Shown: one piece after another, positions 12,371-24,902 of the stretch
How the letters are laid out: each line of letters begins with the position of its first letter
Position numbering within the stretch: position 1 is the first letter of the stretch
Origin: Siderastrea radians
Taxonomy: Eukaryota; Cnidaria; Anthozoa; Scleractinia; Rhizangiidae
Reading direction: 5' to 3'
Length of the DNA stretch: 64,000 bases
NCBI GenBank assembly: GCA_964017195.1
Contig: OZ024897.1
Span: 38,688,336-38,752,335 of the forward strand
Made by a program: the position numbers and the translations under genes
Notes under the pieces: generated by a model
The model's database searches: none
What the model saw: the letters and a program-made list of their open reading frames with translations, nothing else
Told to the model about the DNA's origin: nothing

Positions 12371-15300
12371 CGTTAATTTATCACTAATATATAAAAAACA
12401 TAACTGAACGGCATGAATAAGCACATTTCTTCGTATAAAACTCAAGAACATTTTAAACATATTCTCTCACTTGTTATTGAAGGGTGCTAATTTGAAGGAG
12501 GGTTATTTTAGTAAACACAGGCATGGTGACTAATATAGCCTTAGCCAAGCCTAAAAGCGGAGCTCCACATTTTTTTCGCTAGTTCTTATTGACCTCTGGA
12601 ACTACTCTCACTGAATTCGGCGTAAGTTTTCATGGGGAATAAATCGTAAACTCCAATTGCAAAAATGCTGTTTCAGTCTAGGTTCCTCCTTTTTGCCTGA
12701 CCTTACCGAAGGTCGAAATTTCGCGTTATGGTTTCCTCCTGTTCTTTTTCGTTCGGCTAGATTTCCACTTGGCCATTTATGTCAAAATTGGCAACTCGTT
12801 TGCTTCAGTGTCAGTTTAGTCGACCCAGATTTCAATCCATCTGTTGCTGCAGTTTATAACAGCTACTGGCAGTTTCCAGACTGAGAGGAAGTAGGTTTTC
12901 TTTTAAGATTTTATAGACCATCGGCGGGGTTATTAGGTGCCGTTTTTGTTTTTCTTCCGCGAAGTTGCTGCACAATTTGTTTACTTCTAATCACTGAAGG
13001 ACAAAATAATTACAAATTAAAGGCCAGGAAAGGGAAAGGTTTTTCATCAGTCTCCCTTCCCCCTAAAAGAAAATACCACAATATGAAAAGGGCAGCGTGA
13101 AGTTAAAAATAGCAGTGATTACTTGATTTTATTGCAAAAGATCAGAATACAATACTGCTCACCAGCGTCTGACTGAAACTGCCGGTTTCACGTTAGATCA
13201 AACATGGGCTACATCTGAAACTTAACAGGTACTTTGCATCAACGTTGTCCTCTATACAGTATCTTTCTATGTATTAAAAATCTAAAAACACTCGTCGAAT
13301 GACTTTGATTTTGAAAGCATTCTAAAAGCGATCATAGAACCTATTTTTCTACTCGTGAATTGTTCTGGTCCTCATAACGCTCTTAAATTTGAAGATATTG
13401 GAGTTCATTTGTGGATTGTAAAGACAATATTGAAACCTCTCTGTCATACTTATTGGCCCGTAGAATACATAACAATTTAGTTGTGCAGTTATTCTCCTAA
13501 AAGGTGAAAAACAACATGGGAAAACATGCAGACTGCTGAGTAAATAGTAAGTTGACTTATTTTTCTTCAAGGAGAAGATTTCAGCACGGCTTTCACCGAC
13601 AACTCTACTTGTAGCATCTTTTGAAAGCTTTTTAAGTTCAATAGGAGTACTTGTTAAACTACAATGGCTCTAATGAACCGCTTAGGTTCGGTAGCGACTC
13701 GACATCCGGACTTTTTTATGTAAACACGCATTTCTCACTTATTCCTATGCATTCCTCTGGCCGTTTAGTTCTGTCAACCATGAAACATTTTTAACAAAAT
13801 AAATAATGTTGTCCCGGCATCAACCAGTTTACTGACAAAAAATTACCCAAAAATGTTTTCCGAAACTTTCAAGCACTCGTAAAATGATAGAGAGAAAACG
13901 GCACAACTTTTTCGCCCGCGAAGTATTATTCGGGTGCTTTCAAGAACACACACTGAACTATTTTTAGGAAGCTTTTAGAGTCTATTTTTAGACAAAATAA
14001 ATTTAAACCGAAAAATGCTTCGCTTATAGTTACTTGAGAATTTTTTTCATTCCGATCTGTAACTAAAGACAAGCTGAAAAGGTTTAGAGGTTAAAAACAA
14101 AACGAACACGAAAACCTGCCACACTGAATTCACTCAATGAATTGTCTAAGTTTAATCACTAAATTAGGACAGATATGTCATTCACTTCAAATAAAGAAAC
14201 TAAAAAATATAACAATATAAGGAAGATAAAATATTCCACAACTGAAATAAAATATACCAGATGGGAACAAAGAATTGCTCAAAGAAAAAAAATTGAGAAT
14301 TGTGCACGGCGGCTAAACCTCAAAAGGCGTACATATCAAAACCTTAACTTTTTTTTTCATATCAAAATGATAATTAGTGAAAAGTCCTTGAATGAACGAA
14401 CACAGAAGAAGAGACTAGAAATCTTTAGAAACATAAAAAATTTCATTCAGATGAGCACTTTTTTTGCCTAAGAAAGCAAAAAACATTCAGTTAATTTTCC
14501 CCTAAATCGAGTGAAGTTACTTGCAAGCAATTCCTTTCGAAACAGGTTTCAAGGCTATTTTGGACACGTTTTTCAAACATTTCAAGAAAATTACCGTAAA
14601 CATGTAAAGTCGCTCAATTGATTGAAAACTTCTAGGACAATAAAATCGACAATTGCCTAAAGAGATGGACCCGACAGTCAAAATTCAAAACAACCTTTGG
14701 CCGAAATCACCGAAGTGATGCTTGTGCAAATTAGATCAGTACTGTTGTGTTGACAGTCCCTCAGTGTGCTTTGACGAAATGTTTTGAGTAAATAAACACA
14801 AAATAATGGTCAGAGAAATCAGTTTTGAAAAAGTTTATTTGAAAACCCATCAGTTTATACTTATTAAAATGAAATTCGCGTCACACTTTCTTTATCAGTC
14901 CACGAAAGTAAAATCGACTAAGCACAAAATATTCAAGACTACATCTGTCTCAAATCTGAGGGGCGTTTCTGACATTTTTTTCAACGTCAACATAAATTAT
15001 AAACGACACAGATCTAATGACATAAACTAAAATCCCATTTCAAATCGTAATTTCTTTGACCGTAATGCTCAAAATCATGTAAGTTAAACCCTTTAAAAAC
15101 TTCACTTACTCGACTGTGTTTCGGAACAGGACAATCTTTCCGCCACGTAGAAAACAAAGATGAACCTCGAGGGCAATTTTCGTAACTTGAACTTTTCGCC
15201 TTCCACCACAAAGACAACTGAGTATTCTTTTGAACTGTTTCTTTCCATTTTATATAAATATAATATAAATGGACTTAACATGAAAAATGCAAAACTCACG

Positions 15301-16261
15301 TCTGCCCCGTGAAAAGACTTACGTGATTCCTCGCACACCACTGGCTAGAAGCTGGGCGAAAATTGCTTTATATAAGAATGCCATGTAATGCGACGTACGG
15401 ACGTTCGGCGCACGCGCCTGCGAGCCATTCCGCTTGCCGTGACCATGAAAAATTACCAGCATGGTTTTTATAGTATAGGTATGGAGATCCGCTTGGAAGC
15501 TCCGCTAATAAGGCCGATTTAATAGGTGCTTTCACCATCCACTGGTAAAAGTAACAATACGCCGCAACGATATTTCCTGGCAAGCAAATAGGGCAAATAG
15601 ATAAACCGTTTAACTTTCATTGGGTCTTCGTTATTTTCATTACCAAATTTTGAATATTTGGAAATTTGACTCATTTACTCATGACTCATTGCCTCCTTGG
15701 ATTCGAAAGACAAGGGACCTCGATTAATCTAGCGTTTGCGGGAGATTGTTGTTTCGTGTCTGCAGTGAGTCATCACCTTTACCTTGAAACTACCACCAAA
15801 TGATGCAGTTCCGTCATTCAAAATTTAGAACGAGTATTTGATTATTATTTTTTAACAATTTCAACTTTTTTCGCTCAGAACAATAGACTTGAATTTCCAG
15901 TTACACGAGGTTTTGCGTTTCCTACGTTTGAATAATTGATTCGATTGATTTGGGGGAATAGCAACTTACTACGATTCTCCAAACTTTGACTCATCTTGCC
16001 GATATATACTATTTAACAGAACAAAACTTTAAGTTTTAAAGTTTCAACCTTTTTTCTTTCGTACATAAATCTTTGGGAAAAAAGTCTTTCCTAACATATT
16101 TTGGACGTCCTTTGCCAACTAATTCAGACGACCTTTTTTTTTTACTATCGCATAGACGAACACAGCATCTGGCTAGATCATTCGGCCATTCTTGTTGGAA
16201 CAGTCATTCAAGTTAAGATGATTTTTTTTAAAAGTAGTTTCATCGGAATAGGCAGGGATAC
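12371..16261. other. No recognised gene; dispersed repeat remnants
   Basis: No coding domain is recognised. The segment 15640-15690 (AAATTTGACTCATTTACTC ... TGACTCATTG) is an inverted relative of 11520-11620 (TGAGTCAATGAGTC ... CAAATTT). The two may be ends of one old 4.2-kb element or two copies of a repeat. Short AT-rich frames at 14175-14471 and 14806-15030 look like chance. Confidence 0.4.
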
Positions 16262-16402
16262 GGAGTGGATACCGAAAGAGTGGATAAGGCTATCCACCGG
16301 ATAAATCGCTATCCAGTGGATAAATGATAAGAAAACAAAGTGCACTAACCTCTGGATAGTGATTTATCCGGTGGATAGAGTTATCCACTCTTTGAGCAGC
16401 CG
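16262..16402. mobile_element. Palindromic MITE (GGATAA-rich)
   Basis: The sequence GAGTGGATAAGGCTATCCAC near the left end is mirrored by GTGGATAGAGTTATCCACTC at the right. Internal CGGATAAATCGCTATCC and GGATAGTGATTTATCCGG also pair. The whole 140 bp can fold into one hairpin. It is non-coding. Confidence 0.75.
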
Positions 16403-16542
16403 GTGTCAGACCATAAGACAAGCGCGACAAGTCGTTCCATACTCTTTTCCAACAGCGAAGTGGCTTTATAATTAGGGTTTGGAATTGCATGTTCTCTGCT
16501 GATATGATTCGCGTTCAACTTAGATTGAATAAATAAATAAAT

Positions 16543-16562
16543 TATTATTATTATTATTATTA

Positions 16563-16600
<38 letters not shown>

Positions 16601-16608
16601 CATTATTA
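16543..16608. repeat. (TTA)n microsatellite
   Basis: A simple trinucleotide repeat of TTA with one short interruption. It follows the sequence AATAAATAAATAAATT and may be the tail of an old SINE or LINE. Confidence 0.95.
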
Positions 16609-17297
16609 TGTCGGGGAAAATTCCCAGTTTGGTCTTCTGCATTGGGTTCTTTATAATGTCGCGGATTTCCTTTTCTCAGGGAACGTTATATCGGGGTTCT
16701 GTTCCATGCATTTCCCTGTAACTTTGGCCGGGGTGAAGAATATCGTCTGCTAAGGATGGGGCTTTATTGCAGAGTAGTTCTTTACGTCAGTCCACTGTAC
16801 GTTAAATATGCAAAGGAGAAAATGTGTAAAAGGAAGGTGTGCAGGTATGCCTAATAAATTATCATAAATCATTTTCTGTGCAGCTACATTTTATCCTACA
16901 AGATTTGTAGGAAGTAGGTAGGTGTACTACATGTACTGTTGGGTCTTCCACATCAGAACCCCTAACAAGCATTTCGAAGGCATTCTTTAATGTGCGATTA
17001 CTGCTAGTTTATCTGATATACCGAGCACCAATCTTGGTCCGGCAAGTGAACCAATGAAATGCGCTCATCCCCAAATGTTGGGATTTGACATTGGCAAGAT
17101 AAGGACTACAGCCTTGCTATGTAGGCTCGCTCCAACCCAATCACTTGAAAAAGGACGAGGGCATCCGTATCAAATAGCCATTAAAAACGCAAGAACGGTC
17201 AGACCACTGAAACATACCTACCAAACTCTAATTCTCTTGATCTTTTTCCGTAGCTGTTCCACAACAAAACCCAAACTAGGAGTTGACAAGGCCGAAA

Positions 17298-18650
17298 ATG
17301 AGAGTTCTGATGTGGCATTATAAATCGCTCTTACTTGTCTGCCTTATCATGACGATGACAGTAATTTATATGATTCACATGAGCTGGAAAGTACGCAAAA
17401 CCAAAAGAGCAGAGTTTGACACCCGTAATCTCTCCAGTCGAGCAAACGGGAATGCAAACAGCGACCATTTTATGGTGAAATTAAGTCGAGGCAGTGAACC
17501 AATAACTGTGTTTTTGAGGATGTCGGGTAAACTGAAAGAGCACAGGAGACGCTTTTACTGCGATTTTTACCGATCCGCCACTCTATTTTGGCCAGCATCA
17601 TTTGGGAAGACCGTTGTAGTCCTTGACGAAGAGTCGGAGCAGGACCATACATTTGCAAAAATGCTGTCAAAACAGGTCACAGAACAGTTTCCAAATCAGA
17701 AGTTAGAAGTGCTCTACGAACCGCTTCCAAACGACCAAAGCATTCTAAATTTTCCAGGAGAAAAGACCCCCGGTTACAACCGACAGTTATGGAGCAGTTT
17801 CTTTATTGATTTGTACACAAAGGACAACATAATTGCATGGATGGACTCAGACGCTGCCTTTATCACACCCGTGACCGAGGCATCAATATTTTCTGGCAAA
17901 AAGTTGCGGATTTTGGGTACTGAGTGCACCATGAATTTGCACTGGGTACAAGATTGGGCTCGAAATACGGAGGCGGCGCTTGGTGTGCCAATGGTTGCAG
18001 ACTTCATGACATATTTCCCCGTATACCTTTACCGCGACACATTCACGCACTGCAGAGAACATATTCTAAAACGATTTAATACAAATAACTTTGAAGAAGC
18101 CTTTAAGAAGTTCTACCACAGGGGAACCAGGACAATGTCACCTATCTGTATAATTATCAGCTATGCCTGGTTCTTCGAAAGAGATCGATATGATTGGAAT
18201 CTTAAGATCTGCAATGACTTGAGCTCATACAATAAGCGCTTTCCTAGTGGGCAAACCATTAGTCTGGAACATATGATCAGTGTACTCTCCGAGCCACAAA
18301 CTGCTTTCCACGTTCCTTATGCAGCTTTTCTGTCTTCAAATATCTTAATCAGTTATTGTTTGTCACACACGGCAGTAGGCAATGCACCTGCGATATGTTC
18401 TAACCATTCTGCAGTTTCTTTGAAAGACAACTTGGTTCTTTTTAACCACGATCTTCAAAGAGTAGAAAATCTTTTACAAACACCGTGCACTGGTAACAAC
18501 ACGAATGCCTGTTTAAAAGCCCTAGAACGTCATTATAACCAAGTTGGTCTTGAAATTAAGAGAAATGAACGCAAATTAGACTGGGGCGACTTAGAAAGGG
18601 TAGAAAAACTAGCAAATGAAGTTGACATTGTATGTAAGTCTTTGAAGTAA
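17298..18650 (+). CDS. Type II membrane protein with DxD motif, probable glycosyltransferase
   Basis: This is a 450-residue open frame in one exon, starting at the ATG at 17298; the open frame extends upstream only through a TTG. A short basic N-terminus is followed by a hydrophobic segment at residues 10-30 (LLLVCLIMTMTVIYMIHMSW), giving type II Golgi topology. The lumenal part contains NIIAWMDSDAAFITPV, with D183 and D185 forming a DxD motif that in many glycosyltransferases binds Mn2+ and the sugar nucleotide. Several cysteines and N-glycosylation sequons follow. I do not recognise the exact family. Glycosyltransferase function is inferred from topology plus the DxD motif. Its intronless structure next to repeats suggests a recent tandem family member or a retrocopy, but no poly-A tail was seen. 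Confidence 0.7.
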   Translation: MRVLMWHYKSLLLVCLIMTMTVIYMIHMSWKVRKTKRAEFDTRNLSSRANGNANSDHFMVKLSRGSEPITVFLRMSGKLKEHRRRFYCDFYRSATLFWPASFGKTVVVLDEESEQDHTFAKMLSKQVTEQFPNQKLEVLYEPLPNDQSILNFPGEKTPGYNRQLWSSFFIDLYTKDNIIAWMDSDAAFITPVTEASIFSGKKLRILGTECTMNLHWVQDWARNTEAALGVPMVADFMTYFPVYLYRDTFTHCREHILKRFNTNNFEEAFKKFYHRGTRTMSPICIIISYAWFFERDRYDWNLKICNDLSSYNKRFPSGQTISLEHMISVLSEPQTAFHVPYAAFLSSNILISYCLSHTAVGNAPAICSNHSAVSLKDNLVLFNHDLQRVENLLQTPCTGNNTNACLKALERHYNQVGLEIKRNERKLDWGDLERVEKLANEVDIVCKSLK

Positions 18651-18984
18651 TAATATGCGTACAGTGAACAAATATAATTGGGACACTCGATCAATCAGTG
18701 GACCTTTTCACCGATTTAACAGCCATAATGGTATGAGTTACAAACGGTCGCAAATGAAGTTGACATTGCATGTAAGCATAGTTCGTGGAGAGACTGGTTA
18801 TGAAACCTTGCAGGTTTCAAAGGCCAAAACAAAGGCGTCTCAATTTTATGTTAAAAGCACCTCAGTCGTACACTAGCTTTTTTACGTCCACACATTATGG
18901 CTGAATAGCTTACGGTGACTCGATCGAAATAAATGACGCCCTCTATCCCTCTTTAAAAACTCTAATAACATCCATCATTTCTTA

Positions 18985-19795
18985 CTCGATTGCCTTGAGA
19001 CTATTGCATTTTACACGCAATTTATCGAGAAATAATATGTATGTCAATATGTACATGTACCGTCCGTTAATTTTGCGTGATTTTGCTTTTACTGAACACC
19101 AGTTTTTTGAAAAAATTGCTATTCTAACAAATCTGAGCGCTACGCTTAAGAAGTGGGAAGATAAATTTCCTAATGATTTCGTAGATTGGAGCAATAAATT
19201 CTTACACATCTATCGATCATCAAAAGATAATAAATTGAGACAATTTTCTTTCAAACTACTTCATAGAACAATCGTAACAAAAAAAGAACTCAACAAATTT
19301 CGTTTAGTTAATGACGCAGCATGCACATTTTGTTCAAACCCCGACTCGATTGAACACACCTTTTTAGACATGGAATGTTGTAACATCCTTTTATTCCGAA
19401 GCATTCTCCTGGTTTAATCAAACTTGTGATACTAACATTTACCTCTCAAACAAACAAATTACCCTCGACGACATAACCCCTGAAACGCGATTGTTAGATC
19501 CCATAAAACGCAGTTTACATTTATTCGTTTTATATTTGAAGCGTTACATTTACACCTGCGGCCATTTTGCGGAAACTTGAAGAGTCAAGGTATGACGTTA
19601 TTAGAAGCTGATTCTAGAAGTTTAAACCAAATCGTAGCGCTCAGTTTTGTTAGAATAGCAATTTTTTTAAAAATAGTAGTGTTCAGTAAAAGCAAAATCA
19701 CGCAAAATTAACGAATAGTACATGTACATATTGACATACATGTTATTCCTCGATAAATTGCGTGTAAAATGCAAAGGTTTCAAGGCAATCGGGTG
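18985..19795 (+). pseudogene. LINE ORF2 C-terminal fragment with inverted end
   Basis: The frame 18995-19417 reads like the C-terminal region of an L1/Tx1-type ORF2: KLRQFSFKLLHRTIVTKKEL, then a zinc-knuckle-like CTFCSNPDSIEHTFLDMEC. The sequence 18995-19145 reappears inverted at about 19637-19795, so the fragment is bounded by an inverted duplication. This is the expected outcome of twin-priming or a later rearrangement. It is not functional. Confidence 0.7.
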
Positions 19796-22377
19796 AGAAA
19801 TAACGATGTTATTAGAGTTTTAGAGAGGCATAGAGCGCGTCATTTGTTTCGATCGAGTCACCTTAACAGTAAAATTTCTATTGGTCAGTTGCTTCAACAC
19901 AGTTCAAAACCAGTAGGGTTTGTGCTCGGTCAAGGCCAGCCTGCGCCGCAGACGGGGGTTATATTCCGTCTGCAGCGCAGGCTATGACACCGCTAAAAGC
20001 GATAAAAAAACGTAATACAAAGAAATTTATCGGGCTTCAAAATTTTAAATGCAAACTGAGATGTAAGAAGGAATTTTATCGTCAGCCGTCTCCAGCTTAA
20101 AGGCGCTCTGTTGCCTATTTTAGTGCTACTATACGAAGCAAAAAGACATAAAGGAATAAAAGAGAACACAAAAGTAAGGGTTGATTTTTTGTTAAAAATT
20201 ACTCTGCTAGTTTTCTGAAACTGTAAGAATCTTTGGCCACAGACGGCCAGGATGGAATTGGATCACGACTTAATTGAAAAAATTGGCCTCATATTTTCAA
20301 GTTCTTCCCCTTTCTTTGGGAAAAATAGCTAAAATCGGATTAGGATTTGTTCTCCCTTTACAGAAAAATCACTTCATATCTTCATTTTCGTCGTGAAAAA
20401 GAAGATATGATGTCGTGGAACATTTCGTACACAAGATAATTTTCATTTCAGCACTGGTTTTATTGAAAATTGTAAAAATCCCTTTGACATATCCCCTTTA
20501 AGTTATTATAAGTGTAAGGCGTCAAAGTGATAACACTAAACCACCCACCGACAAATGAGAAAAATTTTTATCCTCAGCTGCGAACATTTGAACTGAACGA
20601 GTCAAGCTGTTAAGAATCGAATCATTGTCTTTTGTTTATTTGTCTTCTCTGTTTTTTTTTTTGTTTGTTTTTGGTTTTTTGTTTTAGTTTTGTCTCCGGA
20701 AGCTTTACTCTCCGACGTTGGGGAAAATTTTATCCGCGAAAATAAATTGCACGATATTTGCAAACTCTAACTAGCCTAGCGGAAATAAACGCATTTTAAG
20801 TCTAGCTTCCACTATACACAATTAGAGTTTAGTCTTACCTAACAAAGAAGGAGGCCAAAACCATGTATTATTCCGGTCTGGTGAAAAACGCCACGGAGAT
20901 TTGAGAATTCGCCGTAGGAGAGTGTTTTATGACAACATAATAAATGGTAATGCCCCCTTTATATCTTTTATGATATGATGTACAATTTAAGCTATATATA
21001 AAACGAGTTCCTAAATTGTACAGACAATTGTACAGAAAATCGTCTAGAAAATTGTACAGAAATTTCTGCAGATAATTACACGTTTTGTCAATAGCTAAAA
21101 AAGGAGTGGAATTATCATAACACTTTAAAGAAATAAAACAAGTTTTTCTTCGCTCTGATAAAGCATCGATTTTTAATTCATCTGAGCGCATGAGGCTTCC
21201 AGTCTGCTATAGTGTGCAATACGTAACCTGTGCAACAACAGTTGTATTTGAGCAGGTTTCAATTGAATTCCGAAAGTAATGTTGCGCTTGCTTTGGTTTT
21301 GCTTCACTATGCTATCTGATTGGTTAAAAAAACTCACGCTACTTTCTCAACCAATCAGACCAAAAACCAAAACCAGTCATTGACTTGTTCACATGCGTTT
21401 ACCCGCACTTAACGCTAGCTACTTTTATTTACTTCGATTTATGATTGGTTGTTTCTATATTTTGTTCCTGTTGTGATTGGCCAGGTTTTGGAGTTTACGA
21501 AAATCATTGAAAACTGCTCGAAAGCAAGGTAGCAATATCTTTGCATTTCACTTATAAGTGGATCAATTCCCGCCAGTTTAATTTTTGCCAGCGTTTATGA
21601 ATGGTGGGAGAAAACAACAGAACTAAAACTCGCGTGAAAATAAAAGGCATTAGAGTATTTTGACATTAGTTTGAACGGGCCTTGGGCATTTTTTTATTGT
21701 CATTTAAAAAAGTTCCCACTCATGATTCCCATTCTTTTTTAATTTGATGGACAGCAGCTGTGCATAGCTGCCACACCCAGGGATACGGCTGTGCGCATGC
21801 TTAAGGTACTGGCCATACCGCGGAATATGGCCATTGCTTTCAGATGGTTTATTTATTCATCCTGTAGAGTTTACAGGTTAATTTAAGTTTTACTCCGTAA
21901 GAGTAGGGAAAAACTGGCTGCATAGCATTCATGTGGGGAAACCAGTTGATCCACGTTTTTTTTCTCACGAATGGGAAATTCCATCGGAGAGTGGTGTGTA
22001 CCTGATTTGCCAAGAGAGAGCCTGGAACTAGTTTGGCTACTGGTGCAGGGTCTGGAACTGGTGGAAAAAGACGTGACGGCACACAGTTTTCATTTGGATA
22101 TTCCGGTTGGGAATTTTGGACTACCTCTCGAGACGTTCCGGGTCGAGCAAACCATCCCAGCTGAAATTTCCAGATTTGAATCCAGCACATGCCTGACTTC
22201 CTGACGACCGCTGGCCACGCTAATCCCTTTTGCCCGGACGGACGATTCAACATTGCGCGCAAGAAAGTTGTAGCGTGTTTCCATTCCCCTTATTCCGTTT
22301 TTATTCTTCTTCGAGCCACATTTTGGTTAGATACGCGATGTTAAAAAGTTGTGCAAGTTATGTGCGGGCCTTAAAAT
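19796..22377. other. No recognised gene
   Basis: No domain is recognised on either strand. The 137-codon minus frame at 21849-22262 and its antisense partner show no family pattern. A short inverted pair around GGCCATACCGCGGAATATGGCC lies near 21811. At 20650-20690 there is a T/G-rich low-complexity stretch. Confidence 0.4.
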
Positions 22378-22760
22378 AGCAGGGATGGCTCAGTGATTAG
22401 GGCGTTAAGTTTCCACAAATGTACGACTCGAGTTCAGATCCTGGACTTAATGAGTCTGTAAGAAGTGGGCTATGTTTGTTTCTGGTTTGATCCTCTCCTT
22501 GCTGTCAGGGTTGTTCACTTTTCCTCCTTTCATTAAAAAAAAAAAAAACATTATAAATTGCAACACTTCTGAATTCCAAGTCAGTGGACTGTCAAGTGTT
22601 ATAGTTTATTTTACCCTTTTCTCTGTTATACTACCTCGCTTTTTTAAAAATACTCTTATTTTATTGTAATAACGCTTTAAGATCACGGTGATTTGTGCTT
22701 GCTGAACTGGAATGTAAAGCGACACTAACTATGAACTGGAATGTAAAGCGACAATAACTA
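22378..22760 (+). mobile_element. Diverged tRNA-SINE
   Basis: It starts with GGGATGGCTCAGTGATTAG and has a degraded B box (GAGTTCAGATCC). The body (GATCCTCTCCTTGCTGTCAGG ... TTTTCCTCC) parallels the SINE at 10329. It ends with two copies of GAACTGGAATGTAAAGCGAC. It is older than the other copy. Confidence 0.65.
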
Positions 22761-22828
22761 TATCGCAGCACGCATCAAGAGCCTAAACAGAGAAGAATAA
22801 GTTTTAGAACTGATTCTGAAATTCTTTT

Positions 22829-22847
22829 TTTCTGTTTTCCTAGGATC
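22829..22847 (+). other. Probable 3' splice site of a 5'-UTR intron
   Basis: A pyrimidine-rich tract ending in TTTTCCTAG lies about 65 bp before the ATG of the beta-1,3-galactosyltransferase-like gene. The position and sequence fit an acceptor for an upstream non-coding exon. Confidence 0.5.
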
Positions 22848-22913
22848 ATCCCGTGAGAGGCCTGCGGTAAAGCGATTGAATTTTTCTCATACGCCGCCTG
22901 GAGTCAGTTTGCC

Positions 22914-24497
22914 ATGAAGTGTAGACCGTCACCAAAACAGCTGAGTTATGCGGTGTTTATACTCGCATTTCCATGCATAATTGCATTGATGGCTTACATT
23001 CATTTTGCACCTTGGAGAAGCCGGATGCAAGAAACAAACTTCGCAGATGCAAACCAGCACCGCTTTATAAAAGAAACAAAAACAGCAACAGTTTCATCAA
23101 CACCAACAACAACAGTCCAATCTGAACAGGAATATATGGTTAATGAAACTCCCCTTCCACTGATTGATTTCAAAGACTTGGGAAGAAACAAGCAGAAAGT
23201 TTTACTGTTAATTATTGTTAGCACGGCGCCACAAAGATTTGAAAGAAGGCAGGCGATAAGGAACACATGGTGGAAACACTGTAATGGAAGTCAGGTAAAT
23301 ATAAGCTAGTAAAGGAGCCCATCAAAATATTTCAGGCTGAAATGAAGTCAAACCCTTCACTGCACTAATGCTTTGCCAAAAGTATCCGTTTTCGTTTCAG
23401 GGGCCGAAACCGTCTTCATGGCTATTTAATTACGTCTCGTTTTTTCTGTCCTCTGTAAGATGATTTTGTTTTTGGAAACCATCAGACATGCAAACACACT
23501 CCTTTAATTTGCTAGCAAAACTTGGGCTCACTGTTTTCTATTGTCTTGTTTTCTAAGCGCTCAACTTATCCAGAAACTCTTGTATAACAAACTCTGACCA
23601 ATAAGCCATAGGCCATTCGTTGCGTCTTGTGTGTCACCGGTACCTCGCAATATTTGCCGTGTATTCTGGTTGGCTAATAGCGCTGTGCAAAAACGCAGAC
23701 CAGTTATTTGTTTCATGGGTAACGTCATTTTTGCCCTTATCAAACAGGTTAAATGTGTCTTTATCACCGATGGATTGATTGAAGACCAAGTCCAGCGTAA
23801 CCTTACAGCACAAGAAAGAAACAGATACAAGGATATAGAACTCCAGTCACTTCTTGGAGGTCGAGAGTTCGGATTTCGCTTCCTGTACCAAATCAAATGG
23901 GCTATGGCTAAATATGACTTTCGGTATCTTCTACGAATAGACGATGACTATTTCTTGTGTTTAAAGAGGCTTTTATTTGAGCTTCCAATGCGACCAAAGA
24001 AAAATCTTATCTGGGGACACTTTCACTGCGAAGTAGGAATAGCTTGGATTGATGAAGCTTTCATGATATTCTCTGAGGATATCATCGATAAATTTCTGAC
24101 ACAGAACGAAAGCACGATGCTATGTCATCCACACGCTGACCAACAGATTGGGTTGTGGTTGAAAACCATTTCCAACAAAATCTTTTTCCACGATACAAGG
24201 TTACACGATCACCCTCCAGCTTCTTTTACTCAGAAGTTTGATAACATCAAAAATGTCTGTGACTTGTATTTAGGGGTACACGGGGCGTATGTTGATAAGA
24301 TGAGGTATTTGGGGCTGCATGCTAATGATAGCATAAAATATGTTCAACCCATACCCAAATTTTCAAGTTTCTGTTCGACTACACGGTTCGATCACCGTGT
24401 GTTTAATCCTGAATGGCGGTTTGACCCCAGACCCTGCAAAGACAACCCCACGTGGAACGTTGAGAGAAAAATGTATGTCGGTCGTGAAAATCACTGA
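22914..24497 (+). CDS. Beta-1,3-galactosyltransferase-like (GT31), two coding exons
   Basis: Exon 1 is 22914-23294 and exon 2 is 23748-24497, joined in phase 0 across a 453-bp GT-AG intron (donor CAG|GTAAAT, acceptor AAACAG|GTTAAA). The product is 376 residues. A hydrophobic segment at residues 12-31 is the Golgi signal anchor. A Thr/Ser-rich stem follows. The GT31 hallmarks are RRQAIRNTWW (about residues 112-121), VFITDG at the start of exon 2, and RIDDDYFL carrying the DDD metal/UDP-sugar motif. The family transfers galactose, GlcNAc or GalNAc in beta-1,3 linkage to glycoproteins and glycolipids; the exact acceptor cannot be told. Reading frame and splice sites are intact, so it is probably functional. 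Confidence 0.85.
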
Positions 24498-24600
24498 TAA
24501 TTATGTCGCAGTTTGTAACAGTATGCTTAACCTGATTCAGTTTTTCTTTTAAGATGCATTTCATTTTAAGTAGGTTTTAAACATATTATATTGTATACAC

Positions 24601-24641
24601 TCCTCCTCTCCTCCTCCTCCTCCTCCTCCTCCTCCTCCTCG

Positions 24642-24717
<76 letters not shown>

Positions 24718-24819
24718 TATTTTTATTATAAAACTCCTAAAGGATTTGCTCTCAATTCACGCTTATTTCAATAGAGGAGGAAATGCACTTTTTGTTTCAC
24801 TCTATGTAACCCTCATCGT

Positions 24820-24886
<67 letters not shown>

Positions 24887-24902
24887 GTCATCATCATCAC
24901 GA
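24601..24902. repeat. (CTC)n and (ATC)n microsatellites
   Basis: A CTC run turns into a long ATC run (about 24640-24716). A second ATC run occupies about 24822-24900. Both lie just downstream of the galactosyltransferase-like gene. The poly-Ile and poly-Asp frames there are artefacts of the repeat. Confidence 0.95.

Noticed and set aside
24601..24900. Possible CRISPR-like array
   Set aside because: The regular spacing is a plain trinucleotide microsatellite with no spacers.
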